A stretch of DNA of 64,000 bases from Bradyrhizobium sp. ARR65 (GCF_000472385.1 NZ_AWZU01000035.1:19648-83647); one strand, 5' to 3'. Counted from the first letter of the stretch, positions 44,398 to 54,640 are shown. Numbers and translations: made by a program. Notes: a model not told the origin generated them from the sequence alone.

Positions 44398-45591
44398 GTG
44401 GACCGTCGTGAACTGATCAAGGCTTTCACCGCACTCGTTCCCCTGACCGTAGCAGGCCGCGTATGGGCGGCGCCCGCAACCAATGCGCGTCTGCTCGTGG
44501 TGTTCTTGCGCGGCGCTTACGATGCCGCCAATGTGGTCATCCCCGTTTCCAGTGAATTTTATCACGCTTCGCGCCCGACGCTCGGCATCGCGCGCCCTGA
44601 TGTCGGCAATCCGAACTCGGCGCTGTCGCTGACCGCGGATTGGGGCCTCCACCCGGCATTGCGAGAGAGCATTTTTCCGCTTTGGGGCAAACGGGAGATT
44701 GCGTTTGTTCCCTTCGCCGGCACGAGTGACGACCTGACGCGCAGTCATTTCGAAACGCAGGACACGATCGAGCTGGGACAGTCGGCGCAGGGCACGCGTG
44801 ACTATCGTTCAGGCTTCATGAGCCGGCTTGCCGCCGAGCTCACGCGTGTGCGGCCGATCTCGTTCACCGAGCAGCTGCCATTGATCTTCCGCGGCAAGGG
44901 CCAGATTCCCAACTCCGCAATCGCTTACGTAGGCAAGCCGAGCGTCGATGATCGTCAGGCCGAGCTGATCAAAGAGATGTATGCGCAGAGTAGCCTTGGC
45001 GCCTCCGTCTCCGAAGGCTTTCGCGTTCGTGATGATGTCTATCGTTCGATTTCGCAGGAGATGAACGCGGCCAATCGCGGCGCCGTATCGCCGCGCGGCT
45101 TCGAGCTTTCGGCGCGCCGAATCGGGCGCTTGATGCGCGAGCAGTTCAACCTCGGATTTGTCGATGTCGGCGGCTGGGACACCCACGTCAACCAGGGGGC
45201 GGCGAACGGGTATCTTGCCGACCGCCTCAGCGAGCTCGGCCGCGCGCTTGCCGGTTTCTCCGAGGAGATCGGGCCCGAGGCGTGGCGCGATACGGTGGTC
45301 GTCGTGATCTCTGAATTCGGGCGCACCTTTCGCGAGAACGGTGACCATGGCACCGACCATGGCCACGGCAGCGTCTACTGGGTCATGGGCGGCGGCATCA
45401 ATGGCGGTCGCATCCATGGCGAACAGGTCAGGGTCGAGCAGGGAACCCTTTTCCAGAATCGCGATTACCCGGTCCTGACCGACTACCGCGCGATGTTCGC
45501 GGGCCTGTTTCAACGCATGTATGGCCTGGATACCACAAGCCTCCAGCGCGTCTTTGCCGGCGTCAAGCCGGCGGAATTGGGATTGGTTTAG
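44398..45591 (+). CDS. DUF1501 secreted protein
   Basis: A 397-residue protein starting at a GTG that follows GAGGCGAGGG. The N-terminus is a Tat-type signal (DRRELIKAFTALVPLTVAGRVWA). The core has the alkaline-phosphatase-superfamily-like pattern of DUF1501: LLVVFLRGAYDAANVVIP, NLGFVDVGGWDTHVNQG, VVVVISEFGRTFRENG, DHGTDHGHGSVYWVMGGG. Such proteins are exported with DUF1800 partners. Owing to the upstream duplication this gene is also in frame with the DUF1800 gene, so a fused product could be made as well as this one. Confidence 0.87.
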   Translation: MDRRELIKAFTALVPLTVAGRVWAAPATNARLLVVFLRGAYDAANVVIPVSSEFYHASRPTLGIARPDVGNPNSALSLTADWGLHPALRESIFPLWGKREIAFVPFAGTSDDLTRSHFETQDTIELGQSAQGTRDYRSGFMSRLAAELTRVRPISFTEQLPLIFRGKGQIPNSAIAYVGKPSVDDRQAELIKEMYAQSSLGASVSEGFRVRDDVYRSISQEMNAANRGAVSPRGFELSARRIGRLMREQFNLGFVDVGGWDTHVNQGAANGYLADRLSELGRALAGFSEEIGPEAWRDTVVVVISEFGRTFRENGDHGTDHGHGSVYWVMGGGINGGRIHGEQVRVEQGTLFQNRDYPVLTDYRAMFAGLFQRMYGLDTTSLQRVFAGVKPAELGLV

Positions 45592-45656
45592 TCCCAATCG
45601 CTTGGCTGTCGCAATCCGAGCCCATAGTTTATAGGGGTGGAAAAGGGGCGCGGGTC

Positions 45657-47555
45657 TTGAGCGAGCAGCAAGCGTTGGCAGGTAGCGAGAGCGTACGGCG
45701 GGGGCCGCAAGGTAAGGCGAGCCTGCTCGCGCTTTCCGCGCTCGGGGTCGTCTTCGGCGACATTGGCACGAGCCCGCTCTACACCTTCAAAACCATCCTC
45801 GGCACGGCGGAGAAGTCGCCGGATGCCGCCGCCGTGCTTGGAGCGCTCTCGCTGGTGCTCTGGACACTCTTCATCATCACCACGGTGAAATACGTGCTGT
45901 TTGCCATGCGCGTCGATAATGACGGCGAAGGCGGCATCCTCGCACTTATGGCGTTGTTGGGCGTCAAGAAGCAGCACCGGCCGACCATCGTCGCGGTCGG
46001 CTTGTTCGGGGCGGCGCTGATCTATGGTGACGGCGCGATCACGCCGGCGATCTCGGTGCTCTCGGCGCTGGAAGGCTTGAACATGGCAACGCCCGTGCTG
46101 CAGCCCTATGTCGTCCCGACCGCGGTCGTAATCCTGTTCGCGCTGTTTGCGATCCAGTCGCAGGGCACATCAACCATTGGGCATTTGTTCGGCCCGGTGA
46201 TGCTCGCCTGGTTTGCTATCATGGCCGTGATGGGACTCTTCGGCATCGCCAAGCATCCGGCCGTGTTTGCCGCGCTCAATCCGACCTATGGCCTGTCCTA
46301 TCTGTTCTCGAACGGATTCACCGGCTTTCTGGTGCTGGGTGCCGTATTTCTCTGCGTGACCGGCGCCGAAGCACTTTATGCCGATATGGGCCATTTCGGC
46401 GCCGGGCCGATCAAGCTCGCGTGGTTTGCCATCGTCTTTCCAAGCCTGATCCTGAACTATGCCGGGCAGGCGGCGCTGGTGATCGACGGCGCACCGACGG
46501 ACGGGAATATCTTCTTCAGGCTCTGCCCGGATCTGCTGCTGCTGCCGCTGATCGTGCTGGCGACCATCGCCACCATCATCGCCAGCCAGTCAATTATTAC
46601 CGGTGCCTTTTCAATGACGCGCCAGGCAATTCAGCTCGGCTGGCTGCCGAGGCTGCAGATCAAGCAGACCTCGTCGGAGGGGTACGGCCAGATCTATGTC
46701 GGCGTCGTCAACTGGCTGTTGATGGCCGTGACGCTCGGGCTGACGATCGGATTCGGGAAATCGGACAATCTGGCATCTGCCTACGGCATCGCGGTTTCGC
46801 TCACCATGCTGATGACTTCGGCGCTGCTCTTCATTGCCATGCGCGAGATCTGGCGCTGGAGCCTATTGGCAGCCGCGATCGTCGCTGCGTGCTTCCTGAT
46901 CGTCGACGGCGCGTTCTTCCTCGCCAATCTCACCAAGGTCGCCGAGGGCGGCTATGTGCCGTTGATCCTGGCCGTCTCCGTCTATGGCACCATGTGGATC
47001 TGGCACCGCGGAGCGGCTGCAGTTTCGCAGCGTCTGCGCGAGACGCTCATTCCAGTCCCCGACTTCCTGGCGCGCATTGCGGAGAAGAAGCTGCCCCGTG
47101 TGCCCGGCACGGCTGTGTTTTTCACGCGGACCGAAAAGGGTACCCCGCCCGTGATGGTCTGGCACGTCAAACACAACCGCGCCCTGCACGAACATGTCGT
47201 CGCGCTGCGCGTCGAAACCATGTCGGTACCGTGGGTCTCATCCGCTGAGCGCATCAAGCTCGAGCAGGTCGCGCCGAATTTCTGGCGCGTCGACGCGCAT
47301 TACGGCTTCATGGAGCGTCCGCACATTCCCGAGTTGCTTGCCAGAAGCAAGGCGCTGGGCTGCGACATCGAGCTCTCGGACGTAACCTACTATGTCGGGC
47401 ATGAAACGGTGATCTCCCGTGAGGACGGCAAAGGCTTGCCGGCCTGGCAGGAGCGGTTGTTCGCGCTGATGGAGCGAAACGCGCAGCATGTCAGCGATTT
47501 CTTCAGCCTGCCCAACGATCAGGTGGTCGAGATCGGCCGACAAGTCGCGATCTAG
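45657..47555 (+). CDS. kup: Low-affinity potassium transporter Kup (first copy)
   Basis: KUP/HAK/KT-family K+ uptake protein, 632 residues, with twelve transmembrane helices and a cytoplasmic C-terminal domain. Motifs: SALGVVFGDIGTSPLYTFK, GDGAITPAISVLSALEGL and GAEALYADMGHFG. It begins at a TTG. A second Kup gene lies 5 kb downstream on the other strand; the two differ throughout. Confidence 0.94.
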   Translation: MSEQQALAGSESVRRGPQGKASLLALSALGVVFGDIGTSPLYTFKTILGTAEKSPDAAAVLGALSLVLWTLFIITTVKYVLFAMRVDNDGEGGILALMALLGVKKQHRPTIVAVGLFGAALIYGDGAITPAISVLSALEGLNMATPVLQPYVVPTAVVILFALFAIQSQGTSTIGHLFGPVMLAWFAIMAVMGLFGIAKHPAVFAALNPTYGLSYLFSNGFTGFLVLGAVFLCVTGAEALYADMGHFGAGPIKLAWFAIVFPSLILNYAGQAALVIDGAPTDGNIFFRLCPDLLLLPLIVLATIATIIASQSIITGAFSMTRQAIQLGWLPRLQIKQTSSEGYGQIYVGVVNWLLMAVTLGLTIGFGKSDNLASAYGIAVSLTMLMTSALLFIAMREIWRWSLLAAAIVAACFLIVDGAFFLANLTKVAEGGYVPLILAVSVYGTMWIWHRGAAAVSQRLRETLIPVPDFLARIAEKKLPRVPGTAVFFTRTEKGTPPVMVWHVKHNRALHEHVVALRVETMSVPWVSSAERIKLEQVAPNFWRVDAHYGFMERPHIPELLARSKALGCDIELSDVTYYVGHETVISREDGKGLPAWQERLFALMERNAQHVSDFFSLPNDQVVEIGRQVAI

Positions 47556-47642
47556 GACCGCGCGCTGGAGTTTCACTGCCTTGTAACAAGTATGTCACCT
47601 GCCGTTTCCAGCAGCGGTGACGATTGACCGAAATTGGGCAAA

Positions 47643-49163
47643 ATGTCACTGAAGATGCACGAACAACAGCACGAGGGTGATAGAGCGAGGGTGAGCAAGA
47701 GGATGCGGTCGCGGCGCTGGTTTCTGAAGGGCTCGGCGCGCGCGGCAACGGCCGTTGGCCTATTGCCGGTCGTCGCCTTGGCTCAAAATTCGCCGCCCAC
47801 TCCCGGGGGCGTCATGAGTTCGCTCAGCGATTACATGAGCGCGGCGCGAAGCAGGGGCTTGCCTGACGAGGTCGCCGAGCAGGCAAAATTTCATTTGCTC
47901 GATACGATTTCCGCGATGATCTCGGGTTCGGAATTGCCGCCTGGGCAGGCCGCGCAGCGCTATATCCGGGAGCATGGTGGCAATGGCACGGTCAGCGTGG
48001 TCGGCTCAGCACTGACCGCGGCGCCGATCGATGCCGCGCTCGCCAACGGCGTCATGGCGCATGCGGACGAGACTGACGACTCGCACAATGAATCCCGCTC
48101 TCACCCGGGCTGTGCCGTGGTGCCCGCAGCGCTTGCGGCGGGCGAGACATACGGGGTCGATGGCGCGTGGCTGCTCAGGGCCGTAACGCTCGGCTATGAC
48201 ATCGGCACCCGCGTGGTGATGGCGATGGGAGGCGCCGGTTTCAGTTATGAAAGCAGCCTCTCGACACATAGCATCGCCGGTACCTTCGGAGCTGCTGCTG
48301 CGGCCGCCTGCGCTGCGGGCCTCGATGCGCGCCAGATGCGTTGGATACTGGACTATGCCGCGCAACAATCTTCTGGCTTTATCGCCTGGCGGCGAGATAC
48401 CGATCACATCGAGAAGGCTTTCGTGTTCGCCGGCATGCCGGCGCGTAACGGAGTCACCGCGGCGCTCCTCGTCCAGTCGGGCTGGAACGGCGTCGACGAC
48501 GTATTTTCAGGTCCGGACAATTTCTTTGCCGCCTACGCCCCAAAAGCGCAACCGGACCGGCTGATCGAGAAGCTCGGCGAGCGTTTTGAGATCACGCAAA
48601 CCGACATCAAGAAATGGAGTGTCGGATCGCCCATCCAGGGTCCGCTGGATGGGCTCGAGGCGATCCGCGCCAAGAAGCCCTTCGAGGTCGATCAGGTGAG
48701 GCGCGTGACCGTGCGGCTCGCGCCTTCCGTTGCCGCGGTCGTCGATAATCGCGACATTCCCGATATCTGCCTGCAGCACATGATCGCGGTCATGCTGGTC
48801 GACAAGGCCGTCTCCTTCCATGCGGCCCACGATAAGCCGCGCATGCAGGATCCTGCGGTGCTGAAGGAGCGTGCCAAGGTCAATCTGGTGCGTGACGAGG
48901 AGCTCGCCAAATCGTTGCCGGCACGCGAGACCGTCGTTGAGGTGGAGTTTGCAGACGGAAGCCGGCTTTCAGAGCGGGTGACGGCCGTACGCGGCACGCC
49001 CCGCAATCCGATGACTCGGGCCGAGGTGATCGAGAAGGCACGTGACCTGATGACGCCGGTGCTGGGGCGTGAGATGTCGGTGCGCCTGATCGATTCGATT
49101 CTCGATATCGACACGCTAGCCGATATCCGCAACCTGCGGCGGCTCCTGCAACGCGGCGGCTGA
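47643..49163 (+). CDS. MmgE/PrpD-family protein with Tat signal
   Basis: About 506 residues. MmgE/PrpD proteins include 2-methylcitrate dehydratase and related lyases. Family marks: YMSAARSRGLPDEVAEQAKFHLLDTISAMISGS, ANGVMAHADETDDSHNESRSHPG and the HSIAGTFGAAAAAACAAGLDA helix. Unusually, an N-terminal twin-arginine signal (RSRRWFLKGSARAATAVGLLPVVA) would send it to the periplasm. Start at ATG 47643; an upstream TTG is also in frame. Substrate unknown. Confidence 0.85.
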   Translation: MSLKMHEQQHEGDRARVSKRMRSRRWFLKGSARAATAVGLLPVVALAQNSPPTPGGVMSSLSDYMSAARSRGLPDEVAEQAKFHLLDTISAMISGSELPPGQAAQRYIREHGGNGTVSVVGSALTAAPIDAALANGVMAHADETDDSHNESRSHPGCAVVPAALAAGETYGVDGAWLLRAVTLGYDIGTRVVMAMGGAGFSYESSLSTHSIAGTFGAAAAAACAAGLDARQMRWILDYAAQQSSGFIAWRRDTDHIEKAFVFAGMPARNGVTAALLVQSGWNGVDDVFSGPDNFFAAYAPKAQPDRLIEKLGERFEITQTDIKKWSVGSPIQGPLDGLEAIRAKKPFEVDQVRRVTVRLAPSVAAVVDNRDIPDICLQHMIAVMLVDKAVSFHAAHDKPRMQDPAVLKERAKVNLVRDEELAKSLPARETVVEVEFADGSRLSERVTAVRGTPRNPMTRAEVIEKARDLMTPVLGREMSVRLIDSILDIDTLADIRNLRRLLQRGG

Positions 49164-49184
49164 GGAGGGCAAGCTCCCGTCGCC

Positions 49185-50834
49185 TCAATAATGCGGATCG
49201 TACATCTGCGCCTGAACGAAGCTGATGAGGTCGTTTGGCGTCGGGCCATGGGCAAGGCCCCGCTGATAGGCGACGCCGGCGACGGCTGCCGCAATTTGGG
49301 CGGAGACTTCACGGATGCGCGGCAGAGCCGGATAAAGGCTGCCCTGCTTGAGATCGGCCTCGCTCACCGAATTGGCGAGTGAATGCGCCGCCGCCATGAA
49401 CATCTCATCCGTTACCAGCCGGCTGCCGCTTGCGATAACGCCCAGGCCGACACCGGGAAAGATGTAGGAGTTGTTGCCCTGACGCGGGACGAAGGTCTGA
49501 CCATCGAATTTCACCGGATCGTAGGGGCTGCCACAGGCAAATAGCGCGCGGCCGCCGGTGTGGCGGTAAGCATCTTCGGCCGAACACTCGGCTTTCGAGG
49601 TCGGGTTGGAGAGCGCAAACACAATCGGCCGCTCGTTGAGCTCTGCCATGGTTTGCAGCACCTCGGGCGTGAACGCGCCTCCGACCGCTGCCACGCCGAT
49701 AATGGCGGTTGGCTTCAGCGCCTTGATGGCGGACAGGAAGTCATTGATCGGCGCCTGGTCCTGCGCATAGCGCAGCTTATGCCCGCTGAGATTGGCGCGA
49801 CCTTTGACGACAAGGCCACGAGAGTCCACCAGCCAATTCCGCCGCAGCGCTTCGGTTTCGGACAGGCCTTCCGCCATCATGGCGGACACCACGAGATCGG
49901 CAATGCCGGTCGCGGCTTCACCGGCGCCGAGAAACAGGATGCGTTGCTCGGTGAGCTTGCCGCGCGTCGCGCGCAGGGCCGAGAACAGTCCGGCCAGCGC
50001 GACGGCTGCCGTGCCCTGAATGTCGTCGTTGAAGACGCAGGCGTCGTCGCGGTATTTGTGCAGCAGACGGAAGGCCGAATGGTTGGCGAAATCCTCGAAC
50101 TGAATCAGAACGCCCGGGAAGGCCTCGCGCGCGGCGGTTATGAACTCGTCGACGAATTCGTCATAGTCAGCGCCGGTCATGCGCTTCTGGCGGAGCCCAA
50201 TGTAATAGGGGTCGTTGAGAAATTCTTCGTTGTTGGTTCCTACATCCAACATAACCGGCAGGCAAAGTTCGGGGTGAATGCCGGCGCACGCGGAATAGAG
50301 AGATAACTTGCCAACCGGAATGCCCATGCCGTTGGCGCCGAGATCGCCGAGGCCCAGGATGCGCTCGCCATCGGTGACGACGATCAGCTTGGTGCGATAG
50401 GGCCAGTTGGAGAGGATTTCGGCGATCCGCCCGCGGTCATTGGCCGAAATGAAAAGCCCGCGCGGCCGCTGGAAGATCAATCCGTAACGCTGGCACGCCA
50501 AGCCGACTGTGGGCGTATAGATCAGCGGCTGGATTTCATTGATGTGGTCGCAGACTACCCGGAAAAATAGTGCTTCGTTTCGGTCATGCAGCGAGTTCAG
50601 CGCAACGTATTTTTCGAGATCACTCGGGAGAGAACGCAGGTTGGTCAGCACGCGTTCGACCTGCGCCTGCATTGAAAGGACGCCGGCCGGAAGGAAGCCG
50701 CGCAGGCCGAGCGCATCGCGCTCCTGTTCGGTAAAAGCCGTGCCCTTGTTGAGCAGCGGATCGCGCAGCAAGGCGAGGCCGTGCGGCGAATAAGAGGGCA
50801 TTGAGCGTGCGCTCATCCGGTTCGGTTTGGTCAA
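49185..50834 (-). CDS. maeA: NAD-dependent malic enzyme
   Basis: Malate oxidative decarboxylase of 549 residues, the long malic-enzyme type without a phosphotransacetylase tail. Conserved parts: IYTPTVGLACQRYGLIFQRPRGLFIS, DGERILGLGDLGANGMGIPVGKL with the NAD-binding glycine motif, FEDFANHSAFRLLHKY, CVFNDDIQGTAAVALAGL and FLGAGEAATGIADL. It would link the TCA cycle to pyruvate. Stands alone on the minus strand, convergent with the MmgE/PrpD gene. Confidence 0.93.
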   Translation of the reverse strand: MTKPNRMSARSMPSYSPHGLALLRDPLLNKGTAFTEQERDALGLRGFLPAGVLSMQAQVERVLTNLRSLPSDLEKYVALNSLHDRNEALFFRVVCDHINEIQPLIYTPTVGLACQRYGLIFQRPRGLFISANDRGRIAEILSNWPYRTKLIVVTDGERILGLGDLGANGMGIPVGKLSLYSACAGIHPELCLPVMLDVGTNNEEFLNDPYYIGLRQKRMTGADYDEFVDEFITAAREAFPGVLIQFEDFANHSAFRLLHKYRDDACVFNDDIQGTAAVALAGLFSALRATRGKLTEQRILFLGAGEAATGIADLVVSAMMAEGLSETEALRRNWLVDSRGLVVKGRANLSGHKLRYAQDQAPINDFLSAIKALKPTAIIGVAAVGGAFTPEVLQTMAELNERPIVFALSNPTSKAECSAEDAYRHTGGRALFACGSPYDPVKFDGQTFVPRQGNNSYIFPGVGLGVIASGSRLVTDEMFMAAAHSLANSVSEADLKQGSLYPALPRIREVSAQIAAAVAGVAYQRGLAHGPTPNDLISFVQAQMYDPHY

Positions 50835-51028
50835 GGCATTTCCCCTGGTCGGCTTCTGCTGTATTCCGCGCCCGTGAGCAGGTCGGTGAGCAGTAAGAAC
50901 TCCGCGCGATGTGCCCTACGTTACGCGTACGTGCAAGTAGCGGCCCTCGCGGCCGCGCGACTAATAGCACAAATCTCATATTGCAGCGCACCAATGCTGA
51001 TGCAGTCTCGACACGGCTGCAGCCGCAG

Positions 51029-52315
51029 CTATGCGAAGAGTGACCAGAACAGGGCGATGACGGCGATCGCCATCAATCCGGTACCGAGCCAGCCCAGGAT
51101 CACCAGCCATGATCTCGCCTTGAACCGCCCCATTAGCCTCTTATTCGAGACGATCGCCATCATCATGGCCATGATCGGGACAGCGACGATGCCGTTGAGC
51201 ACCGCACTCCAGACCAGCATGTGAATGGCGTCGATCCCTGTGAAGCCGAGACTGAAGCCGATGACCGTCGCTGCGGCGATAATGGTGTAAAAGCCGATCG
51301 CATCTGGTGCTTTGGCCTCCAGGGTAGCTTGCCATCCGAAGGCTTCCGCCACGCCATAGGCGGCAGACCCGGCAAGCACCGGAATAGCCAATAATCCGGT
51401 GCCGATAATGCCGAGCGCAAACAGCAGGAAGGTGAAGTTGCCCGCCAGCGGCCTCAACGCTTCCGCCGCCTGGGTTGCGGAGTTGATGTTGGTGACGCCA
51501 TTGGCGTTGAGGACCGCCGCGGTGGTGAGAATGATGAAGAAGGCGATTGCGTTGGAGAAGATCATCCCGACGGTCGTGTCGATCCTGATGCGGTGAAGCT
51601 CGAGCTTGCCGCCTTTGGCGACCTCGCGAAGCGGGGGGTGAGCCGGGCTGCGCCTCATTTCCTCCACTTCCTGCGAAGCCTGCCAGAAAAACAAATAAGG
51701 ACTGATGGTCGTACCAAGCACGGCGACGACCATCAGGAAATAATTCGCGCCGACGGTTGGCCTTGGCCAGACTGCGGCCAACAGGGCCGTGCTCCAGGGG
51801 ATGTTCACGGTCAGCGCGGTTATCACATAGGCGAACAGCGTCAGGGTCAGCACCTTGAGCACCGGTGCATAGCGGTGATAGGGCACGAACACCTGGAGCA
51901 GGATTGAAACGGATGCGAAGATCAGCGCATGTTCGTGCGTGAGACCGCCGATGACAAGCGCGAGCGATTCCCCCATCGCCGCGATATCCGCGGCGATGTT
52001 GAAGGTGTTGGCTGCGACGAGAAGAAAGATCAGCGCAAGCACCAGCCAGCGCGGCGCCAACTCGACGACGTTCGCGGCAAGGCCCTTGCCGGTGACGCGG
52101 CCGATCCGCGCGCTGACGAGCTGGATCGCGATCATGAACGGTGTCGTCAAGAAGACCGTCCAGAGCAGATCATATCCAAACTGCGCGCCGGCTTGCGAAT
52201 AGGTCGCAATGCCCGACGGGTCGTCATCGGCCGCGCCGGTCACCAGCCCCGGACCGAGCAACCGCTGCACCATCTTGCTGGAGGGCTTAGGCGTTGAGCG
52301 GCTGGTCTGAAGCAT
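51029..52315 (-). CDS. Nramp-family-like divalent metal transporter
   Basis: Polytopic membrane protein of 428 residues with eleven or so helices. It is related to Nramp (SLC11) but lacks the classic metal site: helix 1 reads GAADDDPSGIATYSQAG instead of a DPGN motif, and the helix-6 segment is TTISPYLFFWQASQEVEE instead of MPHN-like. This variant group is widespread and its ion (Mn, Mg or other) is uncertain. Upstream kup2 is on the same strand but 125 bp away. Confidence 0.82.
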   Translation of the reverse strand: MLQTSRSTPKPSSKMVQRLLGPGLVTGAADDDPSGIATYSQAGAQFGYDLLWTVFLTTPFMIAIQLVSARIGRVTGKGLAANVVELAPRWLVLALIFLLVAANTFNIAADIAAMGESLALVIGGLTHEHALIFASVSILLQVFVPYHRYAPVLKVLTLTLFAYVITALTVNIPWSTALLAAVWPRPTVGANYFLMVVAVLGTTISPYLFFWQASQEVEEMRRSPAHPPLREVAKGGKLELHRIRIDTTVGMIFSNAIAFFIILTTAAVLNANGVTNINSATQAAEALRPLAGNFTFLLFALGIIGTGLLAIPVLAGSAAYGVAEAFGWQATLEAKAPDAIGFYTIIAAATVIGFSLGFTGIDAIHMLVWSAVLNGIVAVPIMAMMMAIVSNKRLMGRFKARSWLVILGWLGTGLMAIAVIALFWSLFA

Positions 52316-52439
52316 GGAGGGCTGCTTGATTGTTGAGGCAGCGCAGAATTTGAGCCGCTCTCCCTAGAGGATCAACGTCGTCTTGCGAGAAAAAGTTCCG
52401 TCTGTTTGGCTGTGCTGCGGCTCGCCGACATTCGCGGCA

Positions 52440-54416
52440 TCACCGCACCCTGACCGGCATGATCTCGGCGGAGAGCTGCACTTCATCGCCCAGATGATAG
52501 GTGTAGTAGGTCGGGCGCGACATCCGGCGCAAGAACAGAAACAGCCGAAAACGCAGCCGCCTTAGGATATTCATATGCCGTGCAGGCAGCAGGTTCTCGT
52601 GTGCGACATGGACAGTCCACTGCTTGGGATGGGCTGGAAGATCGATTTCGCGATGCCGTGCCAGGCTTTCGAGATAGCGCTCGACATTCGGCTCTTCCAT
52701 GAAACCGAAACGGAGTTCGACCCCGATAACGCTCCCGCGGTGCTTGTCCCGTTCGAATACCGTGATGTGGTAGCGGCCGTTGTGCACATAGGGGATCTTG
52801 GGATGGGTCACCTCGACCAGGATGAGGTTGCGCGGGAGGATGCCGTAGCGTTCCAGGAGCAGGCTGATCAGCGCGGGTGCGCGGTCATCGGGATGACGCA
52901 GCGGGTTGGCTGCCATGATCAGTGCGTTGCGCTCGATGAAGGTCGTGCTCGCGCGATGAAGCTGGACCACTTCCGCCATCGTCAGACTTGACCGTGCGGC
53001 ATAAGCCGCGAAGGTCGCCTTACGGCCCCAACGCCATGTCGCCATCACCAGGAAGGCTGTGGCGGCAAGGGACAGGGGCACGATGCCGCCCTCCAGGAGC
53101 TTGACGAGGCCGCCGAGAAGGAAGGTGCCGTTGAGAGCGGTGAGCGGTCCCCATACCAGCGCCGTCCGTGCCAAACTCCATTTCCAGTAATACCGCGCGA
53201 TCGCGAACATGGCGAGCGAGGTGATGAGCATGACGCCTGCGACCGCTAGCGCCAACGCCGAGGCCAGCGCCGAGGAGGAGCCGAACGTCACCACCAGGGC
53301 GATACAGCCGACATAGAGGCCCCAATTGACGACAGGAATGTAGATCTGCCCGGCGTGGGCCCTATGGGTGTGCAGGATGTCGAGACGGGGAAGCAGCCCC
53401 AGGCCGATGGCCTGGGACACCAGCGAGAAGGCTCCCGATATCAGCGCTTGCGATGCGACAATGGTTGCGAGTGTCGCCAGGGCGATGATCGGCAGCAGCA
53501 GGGGCGACGGCACGAGGCTGTAGAATAGCTTGCCGGCGGCTATCTCCGCACCGGACAGGAGCTGGGCGCCTTGGCCGAGATAGTTCAGGAGCAGGGCGGG
53601 GAATGTCACCGCGAACCAGCCGATCCGGATTGGCCGGGCTCCGAAATGTCCGAGATCGGCGTACATGGCTTCGCTGCCGGTCACGACCAGGACCAGAACT
53701 CCGACGATAACCATCGTCTCGTGCAACCCTGCCTGCGCCAGGAAGCGGATGCCGTAGCCCGGATTGAACGCCGTGAAGATCGCGGGCTGCTTTGCGATCG
53801 CAAGGGCGCCGAGTGCGGCAATGACCGCGAACCACACCAGCATCAGCGGTCCAAAAATGACGGCTATGCCGGAAGCTCCTTTGAACTGAATTGCGAACAG
53901 TCCCGTCAGCAGCACGGCCGTGATCGGGATGATGTAGAGCGAAAGGGCCGGCGTTGCGATCTCCAACCCCTCAACGGCCGACAATACGCTGATCGCGGGC
54001 GTGATCATCGCGTCAGCCAATAGCAGGCCCGCGCCGAGCATCAGCGACCACAGCAACACGCCGGTGCCCTGCCGCTTGTATTTATGGAGCAGGCCGTAGA
54101 GCGCGAACAGGCCGCCTTCGCCATCGTTCTCGGCGCGCAGCACCAGCAGCGCGTATTTGAACGTTACGATCAGGATGATGGTCCAGAGTGCGAGCGAGAT
54201 CGCACCAAGCACGTTGTCCCGACTTGGCGCCACGGCGGCGGCACCGAAGAAAATCTGGTCGATCGCATAAAGCGGGGAGGTCCCGATGTCGCCATAGACG
54301 ACCCCGACGGCGCCGATGGTGAGCGCAGCAAGATCTCTGCGCGGGATACGCGCAGCCGGCTCTCCCTCGGGTGCAACCGCGGAGCGAACTCCTTGCCTTA
54401 TTCCGGGACCGTTCAT
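52440..54416 (-). CDS. kup: Low-affinity potassium transporter Kup (second copy)
   Basis: 658 residues, with all Kup motifs: GAVGVVYGDIGTSPLYAIDQ, AMITPAISVLSAVEGLEIATP, SEAMYADLGHFG. It differs from the first copy in the N-terminus, in an IFFGAAAVAPSRDN insert and in the C-terminal part (TYYTYHLGDEVQLSAEIMPVRVR), so the duplication is old. Bradyrhizobial genomes usually carry several kup genes. The C-terminal domain is cytoplasmic. Confidence 0.93.
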   Translation of the reverse strand: MNGPGIRQGVRSAVAPEGEPAARIPRRDLAALTIGAVGVVYGDIGTSPLYAIDQIFFGAAAVAPSRDNVLGAISLALWTIILIVTFKYALLVLRAENDGEGGLFALYGLLHKYKRQGTGVLLWSLMLGAGLLLADAMITPAISVLSAVEGLEIATPALSLYIIPITAVLLTGLFAIQFKGASGIAVIFGPLMLVWFAVIAALGALAIAKQPAIFTAFNPGYGIRFLAQAGLHETMVIVGVLVLVVTGSEAMYADLGHFGARPIRIGWFAVTFPALLLNYLGQGAQLLSGAEIAAGKLFYSLVPSPLLLPIIALATLATIVASQALISGAFSLVSQAIGLGLLPRLDILHTHRAHAGQIYIPVVNWGLYVGCIALVVTFGSSSALASALALAVAGVMLITSLAMFAIARYYWKWSLARTALVWGPLTALNGTFLLGGLVKLLEGGIVPLSLAATAFLVMATWRWGRKATFAAYAARSSLTMAEVVQLHRASTTFIERNALIMAANPLRHPDDRAPALISLLLERYGILPRNLILVEVTHPKIPYVHNGRYHITVFERDKHRGSVIGVELRFGFMEEPNVERYLESLARHREIDLPAHPKQWTVHVAHENLLPARHMNILRRLRFRLFLFLRRMSRPTYYTYHLGDEVQLSAEIMPVRVR

Positions 54417-54524
54417 TGCTCCGTATTCGATCGAATCTCGCTACGGCTCGTATGATGCCATTGGAGGAGTACAGTGTTGAGCTAGATCAAGTCGGAGTGG
54501 AGGATTTGGGCCGCTTACTTGCAA

Positions 54525-54609
54525 TTTGACACGTCGGGCAAATCACTCCCATAGTGTCAGCATCGGCAACCATCTAAGCCCGCGGCCAAGGTTGATCGCG
54601 GGGATTTTT
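54525..54609 (+). promoter_or_regulatory. Promoter-terminator cassette, copy 1
   Basis: TTTGACACGTCGGGCAAAT contains a TTGACA -35-like box; CATAGT lies about 17 bp on as a weak -10. About 25 bp later CCCGCG and CGCGGG (54579-54584, 54597-54602) form a stem, followed by ATTTTT. The unit could give an RNA of about 50 nt. It stands before the end of a convergent small gene. Confidence 0.5.
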
Positions 54610-54640
54610 CACCCAGGCTTTCTCAATGAAAGCTGGCTGA

